Below, one piece after another: positions 49,501 to 60,345 of a stretch of 64,000 nucleotides of DNA. The position numbers were made by a program, and so were the translations under genes. The notes under the pieces are model-generated. The model searched no databases, had not been told where the DNA came from, and saw nothing but the letters and a program-made list of their open reading frames with translations. The DNA is from Stenopsyche tienmushanensis (lineage: Eukaryota; Arthropoda; Insecta; Trichoptera; Stenopsychidae). The stretch spans positions 1 to 64,000 of the forward strand of contig WACJ01000434.1 in NCBI GenBank assembly GCA_008973525.1. Direction: 5' to 3'. The first letter of the stretch is position 1. Every line of letters begins with the position of its first letter.

Positions 49501-49900
49501 ATAATACCTAACTTATCAGGTGTTTTCATATGAAATATTTATCATTTATTTGTTATTCCAGCATTTAATATTTAAATTGTTGGTTGAAAATTAATAAATC
49601 CATTCATAGTTTCATGATTTCCATGAAACATTCCATTTATTTGAGAGAATAATCAATACATATATACATCCTAGGAAAATATAATATCATGCAAACCTTA
49701 GGACTTCTTTGAATAATGATCAATTTTTGCCTTATCGAAAATAAGATATATTATATGAAAGCAAAAAATTCACTTATACATCTAATAAAATGCCCTATAA
49801 AATTTAGAGAGAGCTAGTGAAACATTTCTGCATGTTTGTATCATCTTGTATCATTTGTAGTGATCATTAAAATATTACAAATATGCTTGTCAAGAGTCAA
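46600..49900. other. AT-rich stretch with no recognised gene
   Basis: A strong hairpin lies at 48171-48205: ATTTTTATCACAA, a 9-nt loop, then its exact complement. The 75-codon frame 47909-48136 is hydrophobic and AT-driven. No family was recognised. Confidence 0.5.
48171..48205. repeat. Perfect 13-bp inverted repeat
   Basis: ATTTTTATCACAA at 48171-48183 is followed after 9 nt by TTGTGATAAAAAT at 48193-48205. The stem is short and AT-rich. It may be a MITE core or chance. A microRNA precursor would normally be longer. Confidence 0.6.
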
Positions 49901-49902
49901 TG

Positions 49903-50389
49903 TTAATTTATTACAGTGGGCGTGCACATTTTCGTCAGGACGTATATATACGTCCCGCCCACCTGGCGTGAGTTCATATTATTAATTGCCTTTCAACTAA
50001 GCGTGAGGGTTTAAGTGTAATGCCGTTTTTTGATGGCGTAGGTTGACATTTTACTATGTTGTCTGAACTGAGCATCAATACGTCTTTTTGGTTTTTTAAA
50101 AATAATTTAAAACTATAAATTTGCCTTTGAATCTTACCTTATGCCACTAGTCACCACTTACTAAGTACACGTCTACCCCAACACAATAGCGAAGTGCAAC
50201 CAATTTGCTACCTATCTTAAATTCATGCCAATACATGTATCGACAACTTACAAATTCGTTAAACAAAAAAAATGTGCCGCCTGCTTTAGGACTCAAAATA
50301 TATTTAGAGGACGTATATATACGTCTTAACCAATTTCGATGCAATTTACGTTGGACGTATATATACGTCACGCTCACTTAACAGGTTAA
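49903..50389 (-). mobile_element. piggyBac-like deletion derivative
   Basis: TTAA at 49903-49906 and 50386-50389 bound about 480 bp. The outer sequences are related in inverted orientation (left TTACAGTGGGCGTG, right complement TTAAGTGAGCGTG), each followed within about 35 bases by GACGTATATATACGTC. This 16-bp palindrome occurs three times (49939-49954, 50310-50325, 50354-50369). The 76-codon minus-strand frame at 50147-50377 contains a stretch near its end (FKIGSKLVALRYCVGVDVYL) that resembles the piggyBac transposase segment of the type KFGIKLxxL...GY...YxGK. TTAA borders, palindromic subterminal repeats and this remnant together suggest piggyBac, but each alone is weak. Confidence 0.45.
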
Positions 50390-51880
50390 TAGACGATAAG
50401 AACTTAAATAATTAAATATATCAATTCACACTCGATTTAGAACTTTTTGAAATCATATTGGAAAACTCCAAATCTCGGCATGTGAGCAATAAGGATTGCA
50501 AAAAGTTAATAAATCGAAAATTAGTTATTTTTTATATTTATGGATATGTTTAAAAATAAAATAATTGATATTATTCGATTTAATAATTAACACTAATTAT
50601 TTTCTGGGACGACGTAATTGTTAATTATGTAGTCTTAATGTATTCGACAAATAGCAGCAATTCCGATGGAGAATGATAAGTTTGGGGCGTGTCGATTACT
50701 TTTTAATAAGTATTCATCTTACCGGCGTTCCGAGGCATGCCCAAGCAAGCTTTCTTTAATATCAAAACGAACTCATGGATGAAAAGCTTTAGAATGAAAT
50801 TTCAAATGCTCACTGCAGAACGTTTTCAACATTTAATCTCAGTTGTGCCAAAGTTTTCTCGCAAAGAAAACATTACAAAGGACTCGCAGGCACAAGCTGA
50901 AAAAAAAGACAAGAATCCAGGTGGTAAAAAGGGCGATTCAAAGGATTTTGACATATCCAGCGAGTGTGCAAGGTTTACAAGCCGCTTTGGGTTTACAAGC
51001 GAGTACGGGTCCTGAACCTTTGTAGTTTAGCACGGACCGGTGAGCCAAGCTAAGCTTAGCTCTGCAGAGCCTAAATGCCTCCAGATCCGGCGCGAAAGCC
51101 TCATACTTTACTGTGAAGAACTCACTCGTACCGGAGGCCAATGTTTCACCCAACCGATGATTGATTATTGCACGCAACATTTACTTCCTTATTGCCCTCG
51201 GAGCTGTCATCAAACCTTTACTGCTTATTTTATTGTCCTTTCTTTCATACAAAATCAATTCCCATTATGTCATACGTTCAACGAGCGAGAAACGTCAATC
51301 GAAGATCTTTACTCAGCTAGGAGAGGCATTTGGCATTAGCTATATATTAATTTTGCGTAAGGACCAATATTTGTATCAAGTAAATGTGAAATTGAAATAT
51401 GTAATGCTTATTAATAAAATACCTGTTATAAATTCAGCTAATATGAGGACCCACGTTGAGACCATTTTGGGACAAATAGTCCTTATATCGAAGTTCGCTG
51501 CTAACATCATATTTCTGAAAAAATAAAACGACACAAATTAGAAACACAAATATATATAAATTAAAGTCTTATTACGTCTTCTATAATCTGACATTTCTGT
51601 TGAACGGACAACAAAATCCGCTAAATAATGGCAAATAATTAATAGCATTCTGAATTATGTATATCAGCTTAAAATTTCTTATTTTAACGAAATTATAAAA
51701 TAATATGTTTATTTAAATTAAATGTACTAAACGTGTTTAATTTAAAAAATGATGTGAATTGCTTTAATTATAATAGTAGATACTGACTGACGTCGACTAT
51801 AGTGAATATCAAATATTTCCATTTGATGAATATGAAACGTTTCTATATCGTGAATATTAAATATCCACATTGATTCTATT
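50390..51880. other. AT-rich stretch with a GC-raised island
   Basis: About 50730-51210 is GC-raised. It includes a 92-codon plus frame (50737-51015) with a Lys-rich middle (AEKKDKNPGGKKGDSKD) and overlapping frames on both strands. None is recognised. A short direct repeat containing TTTACAAGC occurs twice near 50977 and 50994. Confidence 0.35.
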
Positions 51881-51883
51881 TAT

Positions 51884-52131
51884 TAACAGAAATTGTTAGC
51901 CACACGATGAAGCAGTGTTTGTGTAATTAATAATAAAATAGGCGAGCTACTGTTCTAGTGTTGATTTATGCTACATATGGACATACATACAGACGAGGTG
52001 GCGCGGCGCATGCGCGTTGCGTATCTATAATGTATGCGATGGAGACAGAGAGAATATAAATGATTATTATTCTCTTTCTAAACAATTTTCGGTTGTAGTT
52101 TCACTTATCATGACGTTCAAGCAAGTTTGTT
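51884..52131 (+). repeat. Family-2 dispersed repeat, full-length-like copy
   Basis: It runs from ACAGAAATTGTTAGCC through AATAAAATAGGCGAGCTACTG and GGCGCGGCGCATGCGCGTTG to GTTTCACTTATCATGACGTTC. It aligns with an inverted copy at 54437-54665 and with shorter copies at 28.2 and 61.1 kb. The central GCGCATGCGC core is palindromic. It encodes no product and its class is unknown. Confidence 0.7.
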
Positions 52132-54430
52132 TTAAAAATGTTTCACTTTAAAATTAAAATAAAAACTTTCTCATCAAAATCATGGGTCCCCAATCTTATT
52201 TGATGTATTATAGTAGAACCGTGTTATATGAAAGCAGAGTATATTCCTTTTTGTAATTAACATAAGGATTTTATACAGACTAGCGTTATAGTTTTGGCAT
52301 ATTCAAACAAATTTAGGAGTTTTGTATGTGCAGCTTTTCCTGATTTTAAACTTTCCTTTGTGCATGAAATGTAATACAAAATAAATAATTAGAAAATCGA
52401 CCTAGTTTTAAATGTTCGAACATTCGTTTTATTTGATACGTGAAAACCAAATTAGTAAACGGCAATGCGAGAATTAATATAGTTGATGAGCGCTGGATGA
52501 TAAGTACATTTTCGTATCAAGTTCCTTAATGGAGATGTAAATGAATGTTTCCGCAAAAGGGATGTGAAGAGCTCATGCAATTGCATAATACTGACATTTG
52601 CTGGAAATAATATATCTTATGGATCCTGATGGCTGAGGAATGCTTGTTAAATAGTTTGAGCGGGTTGAGAAATTAGATTCATGGCCTCTCTTATGCAGTA
52701 TTTGACAATATTCTTTGATGTAGTGACTTTTGAGTCTTATAAAGACAATGTCATTCACATTTCATGCATCATGGCTCAACGAAATATAATTCCAATTTCT
52801 CATATTTAAGAAGATACTGTTCATTGAGAAAATCTATAATAATCAATGTTGTTTTTTCTGTTCACGATATGAATTCATCTTTTAAACCGTTTAAGCTATA
52901 TTTTTTTTTGTTCTATTGGTAAACCACTTTTTTACACAGTACAAGTATTATAAATTGCGCGAGTGATTGTTTGCAATAATGCTTTTTTTTAAATTCTCAC
53001 TGATTCTTACCAACCTGTATGGTAGGATGATCGCGTATTTGCGAGCAAATTCCAGTGATTCAGATTATGGAATCAATCTGAATCATCATCCGATAAAGGA
53101 TATGGTACTTTAAGAAGGAAAATTATGGCAGCGCTAAAAATTCATACGTAACGTATTGGAATGATTTCTTCGATATAAATAAGGTATTGTTTATTAAATT
53201 TTGAACTAAAACGGTTGTGGATAAAATCGTTTAATATCTGATTTTCTCTTATGCAAGATTGATGTCGAGGAAAATTCAATTGAATTCAGGGTATTTGGTC
53301 AACGTTGAACACAAGGTTGACTGCCACCGTTTATTATGGTAAAAAAACCAGTATGATTCGCGGAACATAATGGAGGGATATAACTTTTTTGTCACAAACA
53401 TGCGGAAAATATAATAACAATGGCAGCAAAGCGCAAGTTAAACATATAAACACGAAAGGGTCGAAGGTTCGGCCGTAAAAGAAGCCATTAACGAAATAAT
53501 CCATATTGTAAATCACATAACCCGAAAATATATTACGGCATCGTAATATTGAAGTATTAAAGATAATGTTGCGATGTCACAGTTTTGGATCTTGGAAGGA
53601 GCGAAAGCCGTAAAATGTTTATATATGCGACGTTTTTACATAAAAAGATTTGATATTAATGCAAAGGCGGCAGCTCGATACAGCTTATACTTTCAATAAT
53701 TTATCAGATACAATAAAAATATACGTATAAATAATGAATTATGCATGCATATGGGAGGTTTTTTTTTTTGGAAATTTGATGTAGGGAACACATTCCGTTT
53801 GGAAAAAAATAAAATAAAAATGAGTGATGTGTATTTACGATGTTTATTATGGGAAAATAATCGTCCACATGCGTGCTTTTATTGCTGTATAAAATGTTCT
53901 TGTTATTGGTTGTGACAGTAATGAATGACAATAACTAAACATGACGTAAAATGTTGTTTATCACTGCATTTTTATTATCGGATTTATTAAACATAGGGAT
54001 GGAGGCAGTTAAAATCCAACAATAAAATTGAATGTGTTGCTTGCTACTATTTTATGATTTTCAATAATAAATAATTATATGGGAGAGGTGAAAGTTTTTT
54101 GAAATGTAATTGAACAATTTTGTACAGGTTTTTTAGATTTTTTTTGTACATGGACCGATATTTTTTTAGGGTGTTAAGGGCGTTATTTACTATGTTTCAC
54201 ACATAGGCTCAATGTCCTAAGTGTTAGAGTTGTCGAAATAGAATTTTTTATGTTTAGAATTTCGATATTTGGAAAAAATACCCAAAATTCATTTTTCTTT
54301 TTAATCTGTTTCAGAAAAAAAAACTATTACGACAGCCTTGACACTTACAGCATTAAAAACCTGTATCATACCATATGGTAGAATCATAGTGTATTCATTC
54401 ATTGAATCAAAAAATGTGTAGGTGCAGTAG
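52132..54430. other. AT-rich stretch with no recognised gene
   Basis: Only short chance frames were seen. A slightly GC-raised patch lies at about 53330-53480. This interval separates the inverted pair of family-2 copies. Confidence 0.5.
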
Positions 54431-54436
54431 AGAAAA

Positions 54437-54665
54437 TTAGCTTGAACGTCACGAAAAGTGAAACTCCAAGCGGAAATTGTTGAGAAAGAGAGGAAAAATC
54501 ATTTATACTCTCTCTATCTCTATCGCATAAATCATAGACATGCAATGCGCATGCGCCGCGCCACCTCTACTACGTGTGTGTCTATATGTATCATAAAGTA
54601 ACCACTAGAAGTGTCTAGCCTATTTTAATGTATATTACACAAACATTGCTACATTTTTTCGCCTC
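54437..54665 (-). repeat. Family-2 dispersed repeat, inverted copy
   Basis: It begins GCTTGAACGTCACGAAAAGTG, passes GCGCATGCGCCGCGCCACCTC and ends at about ACACAAACATTGCTACAT. It is the reverse complement of the 51.9-kb copy over most of its length. Confidence 0.7.
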
Positions 54666-54669
54666 TTAG

Positions 54670-55160
54670 CTTTCGATATAATAAAAATGTCGCGAAAACT
54701 ATTTCTCATTGGTAAAACTAGAAATTATTTCATGAAAATATTTTTTTATGTTAAACTAAAAAAGAGCTTGCAGGGAAATATAAAGAACACCAAGAAAGAA
54801 TACTTAATATGGCGACATCTGTAGCAACCTAAATTAAAGCCCTTCCTTCGGCTATAAAAGGGGGGAAAAGGTGGCAAATAAAATGGCGGTCAGGTAAGAG
54901 AGCAATTAAAATTCGCCAGAAGTGAAATAAATATATAATGTGGTGCAGTATTTAGTAGGGCAATCCTACAGTTCTAAAAATATGCTTTTTAAAAATGGAA
55001 TCCATTATATTTACATGGCTAAATTGGTCAGTGTTTATTAAAGAAGCTATATTTTTATGAATGAAAATTGAGGATAATATACTTAACTTTTGATATATTT
55101 CTATTGCCGTGGACATTTACATGGACTCTTATGGGAGATAAATGTTTCAATACCTTAACA
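54670..55160. other. AT-rich stretch with no recognised gene
   Basis: Nothing was recognised between the family-2 copy and the hAT relic. Confidence 0.45.
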
Positions 55161-55164
55161 ACAT

Positions 55165-55715
55165 TTCATTGCAGCTTGACTAAATTTTGCAGAGTGTTTA
55201 TTTTTATTTATACATCATATTAGTTATTGTTGAGAAACTAAGCTCACACAAATATGATCTCGAAAACTGTAACAAAATTTTCAGTGCCTTTGTGTGAAGA
55301 GCTGGATATTTCTCTTGAAGAGAAATCCAAAAGTCCTCCATGGTCATTTAAACTCGGAAAATTTAATTTTTAGAGTATGATCAGTCGACAATAAGACTAA
55401 TTCTTCTTCTTCGGCGTATAAAGGTATTGATTTCATGAAATTCACCATATTTACAACTTGATCTAGTACAACTCTTAGTGCTGCTGGTAATGTTTTCGAA
55501 ACTAAAGATTCTCTATGCAAAACACAGTGCGTAGTTATAATATTAGGGTTTCTTGTCTTTGTAAGGGTAACAAATCCTTTGATTGAGCCTACCATTGAAG
55601 GATCTATACAAATTCCTACACATAACTCCAATGATATTTTAAATTGTTCTAAATATGAAGAAATATAATCAAAAACATCTTGTCCTCTCGTATGCTCGGT
55701 AAGTTCTTTGCAGCA
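55165..55715 (-). pseudogene. hAT transposase relic, ZBED5/FAM200-type
   Basis: The open minus-strand frame (ATG at 55748; homologous from about residue 12) carries CKELTEHTRGQDVFDYISSY, then LCVGIC with a shortened DPSMVGS, then KGFVTL, THCVLHRESLVSK and VVNMVNFMKS. These are hallmarks of domesticated-type hAT transposases related to ZBED5/FAM200. After KSIPL about 150 residues expected in the family are missing. The sequence resumes at LLSTDHTLKIKF, hits a stop, and continues frame-shifted with EDFWISLQEKYPALHTKALK and LLQFSRSYLCELSFSTIT, the C-terminal dimerisation region. The GICTDGAPSM motif has lost two residues. The relic is dead through deletion, stop and frameshift. The N-terminal BED zinc finger was not found. 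Confidence 0.85.
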
Positions 55716-55719
55716 TTTA

Positions 55720-58150
55720 TATTTATTAACTCTTTCGTTGATTTTCATAATTTTGTCAACGACTTTTTCGGTTTTCGTTTTGGTAGAATTAAGAAAACAA
55801 ATAAAAAGTAATTAGCAACAATAAATATAACTTGAAACATACGAGCAAGTTTGATTTAACTATTGTATTCGTGATACAAATACGATATGAAGGAGGTAAT
55901 TACATTTTTAAGGCCCAGTTTTAACCATGACGAAGTGTATCAAAATATGAAATGAAGATTTTTTGTTTGAATGTGCAATTTTTAAAAATTGGTTTGTTTT
56001 ATAAAGGATAGTCTTAACTGAAGGCAATCAACTAATGTATAGGGTCGGGAGATGATTGGAATGAGCAAGGGCCTAAGCCCCAAGTTTTAGATTTTTTAAT
56101 TAAAAATGAAGTAATCTATTAATTAAATTTATTATTAAAATTTAAGGATAATTGATTAAAAAAATAACGATGTCTATTTTTACATGCGATTTAAGCGCGA
56201 AATTTAATTTCGGGTGGAATTTTTACCCCGTCATGTCAAAGACCTACTTTTATGTAAAAAGGATCGATTGTAAGTATCAGATGACAACCATTTTGACTGG
56301 CGGACAGCGAAAATAAATCAAATTTCAAATGAGAAATAAATTTGATATTGAGCGACGTTTGAATCATCGGATTGTGAAAATATATGTCGAATGTTTTATT
56401 AAATTTTCTGTTTGGAATTAACATATAAACCAGCGTTGTAAGATTACATATATGATATAAGTTATTAAAGGTAAATTCAATTTTTTCCTATACAATTTTA
56501 AAATGGCTCTATAATTTTATTTCCGCCATTTGCGAAACCAAAATTACAAGTCGACGCGGGTTTGCTACGTTTTAACATTTCATTTCTTCAAATGTATGCA
56601 AATTTAATTTCGTTGCCTCACGATAAAAACATATAAGTAATATAATATTAGACTTATTTGAATATGCACACGTGCTCACACAATTAATTTAAACCATATC
56701 TATAATGTAAATGTAATATTGTACGAAAACCACGGAGGATTTCAAAGAGGCTTTGAAGTCTGCAAAAGGAAGATACGATCGTCAAAGGCAACCTTCAAAG
56801 TGCGAAGGTTGCGATATCTTTATCTCGCTGTTTTCTTCAATATTTGCCTAGTCATATAACCCTGCATGAACTTAAAGCACTAGATCCTTCAGGGAGTATG
56901 CAAAACCGAATGTATTTAATAAGATAGAATTACGCTATCAATTAGGATGTTTACAGATAGTTGCTTAATGCTTGCGTAATACTTAATGAATTAACTTTTT
57001 TCACGTTGATAAGATAATGAAGTTTCCCATTTGACTTATGTAGTTCGATATTGAGATTAAATAGAATTGTTTCAGAAACTAATCAAAGTTTTTGTTACAG
57101 AATTCGTTTTCAATTCAACAAGAACAGGTCTAATAAATTTCAAATGACCCTTTTTGCTCCCCGAAAACTCTTGTTTGTCTAGAACAAATGCTTTTCTTTC
57201 CCTTCAGGGCTATTTAACATGTTGGCACCAGGCAATCAATATTATACACGTGGCAATTTCAAAATGTTGTATATTTATGTACATCCAATCGGTTCCTACT
57301 AATGCTTATCTTTGGCGTGTTCCAACCGGGACAAAAGAGGGCAAAAAAGGACCTCTAAAACATGACCCTCAAAATAATTATTCATGAATTCCCTAACATA
57401 AATTACGACCACCTTGCTAAAAACATTTTCACCAAGGCTTACAATTTCATGGAATCCAATGTATATTTCATAAAATATCAATATAAATTTAGATATTATT
57501 AAGAAATTTTAAGTACATAATTTTGACTTATAATAATAAAATTAAACACTTTTGATAACAGTTTCAAATATAATTTAATTACGCTACAACTTTACATCAC
57601 AATAATTTAACCTATCAAGAATTATCACATCATTTAACTTCATGACTTTTTTTAAGTATGGCAGGGCATAACAAATAAATAAGAAAATTTTGAATATTTT
57701 TAAATCAACGTTTTATTACTTAAAAAAATTAATCAATTAATCATACAAAAATAATGGCTGGAGGAAAAAATAATTGTTGGCTGAAACATCCAAAAATGCT
57801 CCAGTTTGAGATATAATCGTTCAATAATTACATTCCGTTACAAATAATTCAAAATGCAGTAGTTATGCTATATTATGTGTTCTATATCAAACTATGAACA
57901 AACGATCATTTTTCTTGCTTGAAAAAATGATTTATAAAAGAAAAACGATTTCGCCATTTTTTCATCATGAATAAATATTATTTTTATAATTTTCGACAAA
58001 TATTGGTACACAATTAGTATAGCTTTATCTGACGGTACTAAAAGGGTTAATATAAGTCCTTGTGATTTTGAAGATGATAATCATAAACTCATCAAACGTG
58101 TTTTTGAGTCGAATCAATTGAACAATCCTATACAGTTGGTTTTGGAGTAA
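55720..58150. other. AT-rich stretch with no recognised gene
   Basis: A perfect 9-bp hairpin (GCAACCTTC/GAAGGTTGC, 7-nt loop) lies at 56788-56812. A TTAA preceded by AAAAGGG at 58041-58050 resembles a piggyBac-like end, but no partner was found. Other frames are chance-like. Confidence 0.45.
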
Positions 58151-58155
58151 TGTTA

Positions 58156-59195
58156 TTAGGAGTGCAAATTAGTTCGGTTCGTTTTGTTTGTTTCATTGTG
58201 ACAGCTAATTTCGATAGTTTTAGAGAGGTTAGACATCTGTCAATAATATTCAGTTTATATCGCTTCGAGTTCCATAAAAACCTTGTTTTTTACTATGTTG
58301 AATATGTCAAATTATGTGTTAAGCTAAGCAGCATTTGCGGGAGATTTTAGTTTTTTGCTTCAATTGAGAAAAAGTGCAACCGAAGCGCATGGAATGCTTG
58401 TAGAAGTTTATGGTTACAATGTTCCAACTGATAAATCATATAGGGGATGGTTACAGCGTTTCAAGAATAGTGATTACAGCGTTGAAAACAAGCATCGCTT
58501 TGGACAGCCAAAAAATACGAAGATAAAGTATTTAAGGCATTACTCGATAAAGATCGGAATCAAACGCAAGAGGAGCTTACAAAATCATTGGAATATTAAG
58601 ACAAGCAGTTTCTGTACGATTGTAATCCATGATAATGATTCAAAAGCAAGTCAATTGGGTGTCTTATGAATTAAAACCCAGAGATGTTGAAAGGCGTTTT
58701 TTTACTTGCGAGCAGCTGATTCAAAGGTAACAACGAAAGGGTTTTTCACATCAGACTGTGACTAAGTATTAGAAAAGGATACTCTACGACTACCCCACGA
58801 AGAAAAATACTACGCTAGGCCCAGTCAATCGTTGCCATTGACCTCAACATCAACACCAAAGCCGAATATTCATGGTTCGAGGGTCATGCTGTGTATCTGG
58901 TGGGATCATAAGGGTGTTGTGTACTATGAGCTGCTACAACCTGGCAATTCCATTACGGGACATTAGTATAGGCTACGATTGATTCTTTTAGGCAGTGTAT
59001 TACGACTAAAACGGCCGGAATACGAGCAAAGACAAGACAAAGTTATTCTTCTGCATAACAACGCCCGGCTACATGTCGTCAAAATCGTAAAAAAATATTT
59101 AGAAACACTCAAGTGTGATATTTTAGCGTATTATCGAACTTTGCTTCTTCTGCTTACTAGTTGTTTCAACAGATGCAGTATGATTTGGCAGGAGG
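58156..59195 (+). pseudogene. Mariner transposase relic 2 (Tc1/mariner), 3'-truncated
   Basis: A candidate 5' terminus TTAGGAGTGCAAATTAGTTC follows a TA target at 58154-58155, with a putative ATG at 58304. The frame then reads LRKSATEAHGMLVEVYGYN, VPTDKS and WLQRFKNSDYSVENKHRFGQ. After a frameshift come [69 protein letters not shown] and KVILLHNNARLHVVKIVKKY. The first catalytic Asp region is unreadable, the second motif is HNNAR rather than HDNAR, and the third is scrambled. The sequence stops after a MQYDLAGG-type segment, where unrelated DNA begins. The copy is clearly inactive. The KSATEAHRMLVEVYG-type N-terminus suggests an irritans-like mariner distinct from relic 1. Confidence 0.9.
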
Positions 59196-59389
59196 AGACC
59201 GACCCTACGCCCGTGGGCAACGGCTGAACTCCTGCGGTAATGATGTGGAGTAGAGGTATGCGAAAGTAGCCTCGTCAGTTTGCTCATTAAACGCTGCTAG
59301 GGTAGCCCAACTAACATGAGTTGGGTACGCAGGTCACCCTGTGCTTCGTACCCATAAGGGGTGTGTGGAACAGCCGATTACAGGAGTTG

Positions 59390-59397
59390 GTAGAGAC
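59390..59397. repeat. 8-bp target-site duplication of the hAT MITE (left)
   Basis: GTAGAGAC precedes the left terminus and is repeated exactly at 59651-59658 after the right terminus. Eight-bp duplications are the hallmark of hAT insertion. Confidence 0.95.
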
Positions 59398-59650
59398 TAG
59401 GGAATCCAATCCCGGGATCCCGGACAGTTTTAGGTACTTAAGAATCCCGGGATTAGAAAACGTAATCCCGAAAATCCCGGGATTGAAATTTTTATCTAAC
59501 AGAAATCGTACACCTCACTGGCACGATGAAGGCTACTAAATCGAGACATTCCCGACAAAATCCCGACAAATCCCCGGACTGGTCCCGGGATTGTCTAATG
59601 AAATCCCGAAATCCCGGGATCGAAATTTTGGCTCGGGATTGGATTCCCTA
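59398..59650. mobile_element. 253-bp hAT MITE
   Basis: The terminal inverted repeats are 17 bp and perfect (TAGGGAATCCAATCCCG at each end), flanked by an exact 8-bp duplication. The interior carries several subterminal copies of ATCCCGGGAT or ATCCCG, probably transposase-binding sites. It also keeps the segment around AACAGAAATCGTACACCTCA and an ATG stub (MKATKS, ATG at 59526) shared with the 38-kb hAT, then jumps to that element's right subterminal sequence (GGTCTAATGCAATCCCG-like). It is therefore an internal-deletion derivative of that hAT lineage. It carries no transposase and would need one in trans. Confidence 0.95.
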
Positions 59651-60064
59651 GTAGAGACTGTGTCAAAGGCTCACTACTATCCTCAACAGCCTAGACAAAA
59701 AGAGGAGAACGGTTTTAGGCTGTTCGAACGGTGACTCGTACTGTGGCTAGGTACTACAAATGACTGAACCGATACGAGTATCATGAGGAAGGGGTAGGCC
59801 ATACAGTCCGTCATCTGCTGTAGCTCCCTTCAAACTGAAATTGGACTCGTGGTGGCAGTGAGCCCGTGGAAGTAAATTTCTTGAATTTAGCATAACCTTA
59901 GTCCTTCGTCCTCCATCGCACATTCGGGTACATGGTCTGAAGCTGGTCTTTACCGCTGAAACTTCGCCTCCTCTGGAGGGCGTGGAGCAAAAGCAGCCAT
60001 ACAGCAGCGTAGGAAATGGGTTCGATTTATAATGAACCCTCAATCCAGTCAGTCGCTATCTGAT

Positions 60065-60164
60065 GTCTGTCGTCTTGTACTTATTTGTTCGAAATATTCA
60101 CTATTTTGTTCTAACAATTTTATGCAATGATTGAAAGGAAAGGGCAGTTAACTTTTGTATAAAA
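60065..60164. other. Short AT-rich spacer
   Basis: No feature was recognised between the unclassified element and the family-1 fragment. Confidence 0.4.
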
Positions 60165-60345
60165 ATAGCTTCTAAAAAACTACCCAGTCTTTACAAATCT
60201 TTCACATTTCCTATCATGTATCGAAAGCGCTCTTCGATATATTCACGCAGGTGAACTGCTGAGTGAGCATTCTAATTGACATTTTATCAACATGATGAGG
60301 CCCTTATTTTGAAGTGATCGCAGTACAGTGGATGTTTATAAAAAG
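60165..60345. repeat. Family-1 repeat fragment, copy D
   Basis: AAAAACTACCCAGTCTTTAC, then a TTTCACA...TCCTATCATG-like block, then CGAAAGCG, GAGTGAGCATTC and ATGATGAGG follow the same order as copy A at 15168-15310. It is diverged and covers the 3' half only. Confidence 0.45.

Larger units (their letters stand above)
59196..60064. other. Unclassified GC-richer element interrupting the mariner
   Basis: GC-richer DNA begins abruptly after the mariner's AGGAGG at 59195 and ends near 60064, with the hAT MITE inside it (59398-59650). A 98-codon minus-strand frame (59747-60043) contains motifs such as RTKVMLNSRNLLPRAHCHHE that look protein-like, but I cannot assign them. The mariner does not resume afterwards. 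It may be the untranslated or N-terminal part of a retroelement. Its class is open. Confidence 0.5.

Noticed and set aside
56788..56812. 9-bp hairpin as an RNA gene
   Set aside because: The stem is too short for a microRNA precursor and has no flanking complementarity that I could see.
58041..58050. AAAGGGTTAA as a piggyBac end
   Set aside because: Single short motif without a matching partner or subterminal repeat. Too weak to annotate as an element.
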